Part shown: positions 5,746-7,809 of the stretch, one piece after another
How the letters are laid out: every line of letters starts with the position of its first letter
How positions within the stretch are numbered: position 1 is the stretch's first letter
DNA from: Oxalobacteraceae bacterium UBA5157
GTDB lineage: Bacteria > Pseudomonadota > Gammaproteobacteria > Burkholderiales > Burkholderiaceae_D
DNA length: 7,809 bases
Direction of reading: 5' to 3'
Assembly (NCBI GenBank): GCA_002415335.1
Contig: DHXL01000324.1
Location: 19,335 to 27,143, forward strand
Position numbers and translations under genes: made by a program
The notes under the pieces: generated by a model
What the model was told of the DNA's origin: nothing
Databases searched by the model: none
The model's input: only the letters and a program-made list of their open reading frames with translations

Positions 5746-7125
5746 TCATTTCACGCACCGGCCGGAGGCCGCAGCAACCGCCGGCGCCTGGTAGCCGTCG
5801 GTCAGCGTGTCGAGAAAGCAGACGAGGTCGGCGGTGTCCTGTTCCGACATCGGCGGATCCGCCCCGGCGGCGCGGCCGTCCAGCGGCAATTGCCGATCGA
5901 TGTTCGAACGATATGCCGCCGGCAAATCGTCGAACTTTTTCACCGTCCCGCCGACATGTCGGGATTTGATCAAACCGTAGCTGGGAAAATCGGGATCGTT
6001 TTCTTTGCGGGCGGTGCCGCCGACGGTCGGATACCACAGCTCGGGTATGGTGTCGCGCGCGTTGTAGAAACGGATGACCTGTTCCAGCGAGTGCATGACG
6101 CCGTTATGGAAAAACGCCTTGCGGATCGCGACGTTGCGCAGCGTCGGCGTCTTGAACATGCCGCAATATTGATTCCCGGCGCCCTTGGAAAGGGGCAAAT
6201 GATCGGTCCGCCGCGGACCGCATACGCCCAGGTCGAAATACGCCGGATCGGCATTGGCCGGAATCGAGGCGTTGCGCGGCACGCCGATCGCCTCGTAGGA
6301 AAAATCGGTGAACAAGGCGGTGCTGCCGTTCAATCCTGCTCCTTGATAATGACACGATGCACAGTTGCCTGTCGCCGGATCGGCAAACACTTTCAGTCCG
6401 CGCACTTCCGCCGGCGTCAACTTGCCGCCAATCTTGTTGGCGGCGTACAGGTCGAACTTGCTGCTGTATGGATGAAAACTCACATCCTCTATCTGGAACG
6501 CCTGCAGCGCCTTCATCGCGCTATCGAACGCGGCATTCGTGTCATCGAACACGCCGGCGCCGAACGCTTGTCGGAACAGTTGCGCATAAGAAGATGCCCG
6601 GATTTTCTTCACGACATCGGCCGCTCCGGTATTCGCCATCTCGATTGGATCGAGCAAGGGCAGCTTTGCCTGATTCGCCAGCGTATCGGCGCGGCCGTCC
6701 CAGGCGAAGCCGCCACCGGGGCCGGGAGCGCTGATGCCGTCGGGGTTCTCCAGCAGATCCGCGTAAGCCGGCGTGTAATCCTTGTAGCGCAGCGACGGCA
6801 CGGTTCTCGATCCCTTGATGTTCAAACGGGCGCCGCCCAACTGCACCGCCAGATCGTTCGGCGGGCCGTAGGCGTAATGCGGGTCATGGCAAGTCGCGCA
6901 TGACATATTTCCTGAGCCGGACAAGGTCTTGTCGAAAAACATTTGCTTCCCGACCTGTGCCGCGAGACCGAGCGGGGCGGCGGGCGGCGGCACCGTTCCG
7001 GATTGCGCCGCGCTTTTTTCGATAAGGCCGGCGCCGCTGCGCGCGCTGCCTGCACGCAAGGGCGATGCGGCAGTCAAGGAGAGCAGTGCAGCCATCACAT
7101 ACGTGATGAAAAGCGGTCGTCTCAA
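5746..7125 (-). CDS. Di-heme cytochrome c peroxidase / MauG-family protein
   Basis: An exported c-type cytochrome of the bacterial cytochrome c peroxidase/MauG group (COG1858), 459 residues from the start chosen. Family members reduce hydrogen peroxide with electrons from small cytochromes, or oxidise protein residues or other substrates. Two heme-binding motifs are present, CATCH at 76-80 and CASCH at 255-259. Other family stretches are GKQMFFDKTLSGSGNMSC leading into the first heme site, FAWDGRADTL (about 140-149) and FKTPTLRNVAIRKAFFHNGV (about 324-343) followed by MHSLEQVIRFYNARD. The ATG-initiated frame begins at 7188, but that would place a perfect hairpin inside the gene and add 21 residues before the signal peptide. 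TTG at 7125 has GGAG nine bases upstream and yields a classic leader, MRRPLFITYVMAALLSLTAA, cleaved probably near residue 25. Substrate is unknown; the FYN stretch after LEQVI looks more MauG-like than classical, but I cannot assign the sixth heme ligand. Confidence 0.88.
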   Translation of the reverse strand: MRRPLFITYVMAALLSLTAASPLRAGSARSGAGLIEKSAAQSGTVPPPAAPLGLAAQVGKQMFFDKTLSGSGNMSCATCHDPHYAYGPPNDLAVQLGGARLNIKGSRTVPSLRYKDYTPAYADLLENPDGISAPGPGGGFAWDGRADTLANQAKLPLLDPIEMANTGAADVVKKIRASSYAQLFRQAFGAGVFDDTNAAFDSAMKALQAFQIEDVSFHPYSSKFDLYAANKIGGKLTPAEVRGLKVFADPATGNCASCHYQGAGLNGSTALFTDFSYEAIGVPRNASIPANADPAYFDLGVCGPRRTDHLPLSKGAGNQYCGMFKTPTLRNVAIRKAFFHNGVMHSLEQVIRFYNARDTIPELWYPTVGGTARKENDPDFPSYGLIKSRHVGGTVKKFDDLPAAYRSNIDRQLPLDGRAAGADPPMSEQDTADLVCFLDTLTDGYQAPAVAAASGRCVK

Positions 7126-7134
7126 AATAATGCA

Positions 7135-7138
7135 CTCC
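7135..7138 (-). promoter_or_regulatory. Ribosome binding site deciding a TTG start
   Basis: GGAG on the minus strand, nine bases before TTG at 7125. It supports TTG over the ATG at 7188, whose translation would read through the 7151-7177 hairpin. Confidence 0.55.
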
Positions 7139-7150
7139 AGCGAGCGCCAA

Positions 7151-7177
7151 GAGAGCAGGCCGAAACGGCCTGCTCTC
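7151..7177 (-). terminator. Perfect 12-bp hairpin between phosphoesterase and peroxidase genes
   Basis: GAGAGCAGGCCG and CGGCCTGCTCTC pair perfectly around a 3-base loop (TTT on the minus strand). Stem strength suits an intrinsic terminator, but after the stem the minus strand reads TTGGCG and the plus strand CTGCAT, so no real U-tract follows in either direction. It lies 67 bp after the phosphoesterase stop and 25 bp before the TTG start. Partial termination, protection of the upstream mRNA end, or an RNA-processing site are all possible. Confidence 0.5.
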
Positions 7178-7211
7178 CTGCATGGCAAGCGACTTCAGAA
7201 TCGGGCAGCAT

Positions 7212-7228
7212 TCCGGCGTATTGCCGGA
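7212..7228. other. Smaller hairpin just after the phosphoesterase stop
   Basis: TCCGGC-GTATT-GCCGGA forms a 6-bp stem with a 5-base loop, 15 bp beyond the stop codon at 7244-7246. On the plus strand a T-rich run (7236-7245) follows after seven bases, so read that way it could stop antisense transcripts; on the minus strand there is no T-run. Confidence 0.3.
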
Positions 7229-7243
7229 GCGCCGCTTTCTTTT

Positions 7244-7809
7244 TTACTTCACCGCCCACACGTTCGCCTGGGACGCGTCCGGCCCGACATGCGGCGCGGT
7301 GTTCACGTCGAGGGATTGCTTCTGTGTATAGGTCGCAGGCGCCACAAACGCATGGTTGATCGGCCGGACAGAATCGAAGTGCGTATCCGCGCTGCCGGCG
7401 AATTCCGGCAGATTGAGGATATTGGCCGAGATGAACGCTTCCGTGTACTTCGAGCGATTCATGTACGACCCATCATTGCCGGGATCGGCCAATTGGAACA
7501 TGTCCTGGAAAGTGCGTACCAGTGAAAAGTGGCTGTAGGCGTCGCCGTCCGAAATCCCCTTGGGTGCATTGGCCTGGTTATTGAGGATGCCGAATATGCT
7601 TTGCCCGTGGCCGCGGTTGCCCTTGCTGTAATTGTTAATGCTCGCGTCGAGGGACCAGGTACCGTCGGCATTTTGGGTGAGCGGTTTCGCCATCGTGCTG
7701 TTGCCGGGATTCCAACCGCAACAGGAGTTGAATCCGCTGGTGGCACTACCTTCGTCAAACATCAGCACGATCGCCACGCGTTTCTGTGGGTTTTTCCAGA
7801 GCGGCGAAT
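7244..7809 (-). CDS. Phosphoesterase-family protein (PF04185/AcpA-like), C-terminal part
   Basis: The frame runs off the window at 7809, leaving the last 187 residues. They begin SPLWKNPQKRVAIVLMFDEG, the form expected near the end of the catalytic domain in phosphoesterase-family enzymes (acid phosphatase AcpA and phospholipase C relatives), where W-K-x-x-x-x-x-V-hydrophobic strand-DE precedes a metal/active-site loop. D18-E19 are the likely metal-region residues. Next come a vicinal cysteine pair in NSCCGWNPGN (27-36), RGHGQSIFGILNNQ, the DAYSHFSLVRTFQDMFQLAD segment typical of the family, and a tail with DTHFDSVRPINHAF ending VWAVK. GTG at 7777 is an internal valine, not a start. Family members usually cleave phosphomonoesters or phosphodiesters outside the cytoplasm; a signal peptide would lie beyond the window. 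The peroxidase gene follows in the same direction 118 bp on. Substrate is not predictable. Confidence 0.8.
   Translation of the reverse strand, partial: SPLWKNPQKRVAIVLMFDEGSATSGFNSCCGWNPGNSTMAKPLTQNADGTWSLDASINNYSKGNRGHGQSIFGILNNQANAPKGISDGDAYSHFSLVRTFQDMFQLADPGNDGSYMNRSKYTEAFISANILNLPEFAGSADTHFDSVRPINHAFVAPATYTQKQSLDVNTAPHVGPDASQANVWAVK

Noticed and set aside
5962..5975. TTGATCAA sequence resembling half-sites of an FNR box
   Set aside because: It lacks the 4-bp gap of TTGAT-N4-ATCAA and lies inside the peroxidase coding sequence.
5890..6903. 337-codon plus-strand frame opposite the peroxidase gene
   Set aside because: It is the antisense of a gene with two CXXCH motifs and a signal peptide; no translation signal or family resemblance.

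Overview
The window looks like chromosomal DNA of a GC-rich betaproteobacterium, most likely Burkholderiales and possibly Oxalobacteraceae-like. This rests on codon use, the NarX/NarL-type sensor-regulator pair, and a long membrane protein of the so-called site-specific recombinase (Gcr) family, which is typical of Burkholderiales and Neisseriales. The genus is inference. I see no insertion sequence, phage gene, tRNA, rRNA or CRISPR array.

Layout. (1) Positions 1-1712, plus strand: the 3' part of a NarX-type histidine kinase (GAF end, HisKA_3, HATPase) and, 5 bp later, a complete NarL/FixJ response regulator. (2) 1713-1986: a spacer with two copies of a 13-bp GCGCTTGAYGCGC element and a strong ribosome binding site. 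(3) 1987-4026, plus: a 679-residue membrane protein of the recombinase-labelled family, with no visible recombinase catalytic signature. (4) 4205-4972, minus: an OlsB-like GNAT N-acyltransferase of the ornithine-lipid type, convergent with the previous gene. (5) 4973-5463: a 491-bp non-coding stretch with a perfect 7-7-7 dyad that resembles a Pho box, a GACGCAC repeat/hairpin cluster, an AT-rich -10-like patch and a doubtful 32-codon ORF. (6) 5464-5712, plus: an unrecognised 82-residue protein with two membrane segments. (7) 5746-7125, minus: an exported di-heme cytochrome c peroxidase/MauG-family protein, probably starting at TTG. (8) 7244-7809, minus: the C-terminal part of a phosphoesterase-family (PF04185/AcpA-like) enzyme. 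A perfect 12-bp hairpin lies between the last two genes.

How the genes relate. The kinase and regulator form one two-component system; its targets are not visible here. The phosphoesterase and the di-heme peroxidase are codirectional and both probably act in the periplasm, so they plausibly form one unit with the hairpin tuning the second gene. A phosphate theme is possible: ornithine lipids replace phospholipids under phosphate starvation in several proteobacteria, a Pho-box-like site precedes the acyltransferase, and a phosphoesterase lies nearby. That link is a hypothesis. Nothing here is clearly a new defence or mobile system. The least explained items are the 82-residue membrane protein with its repeat-rich leader, and the recombinase-labelled membrane protein.
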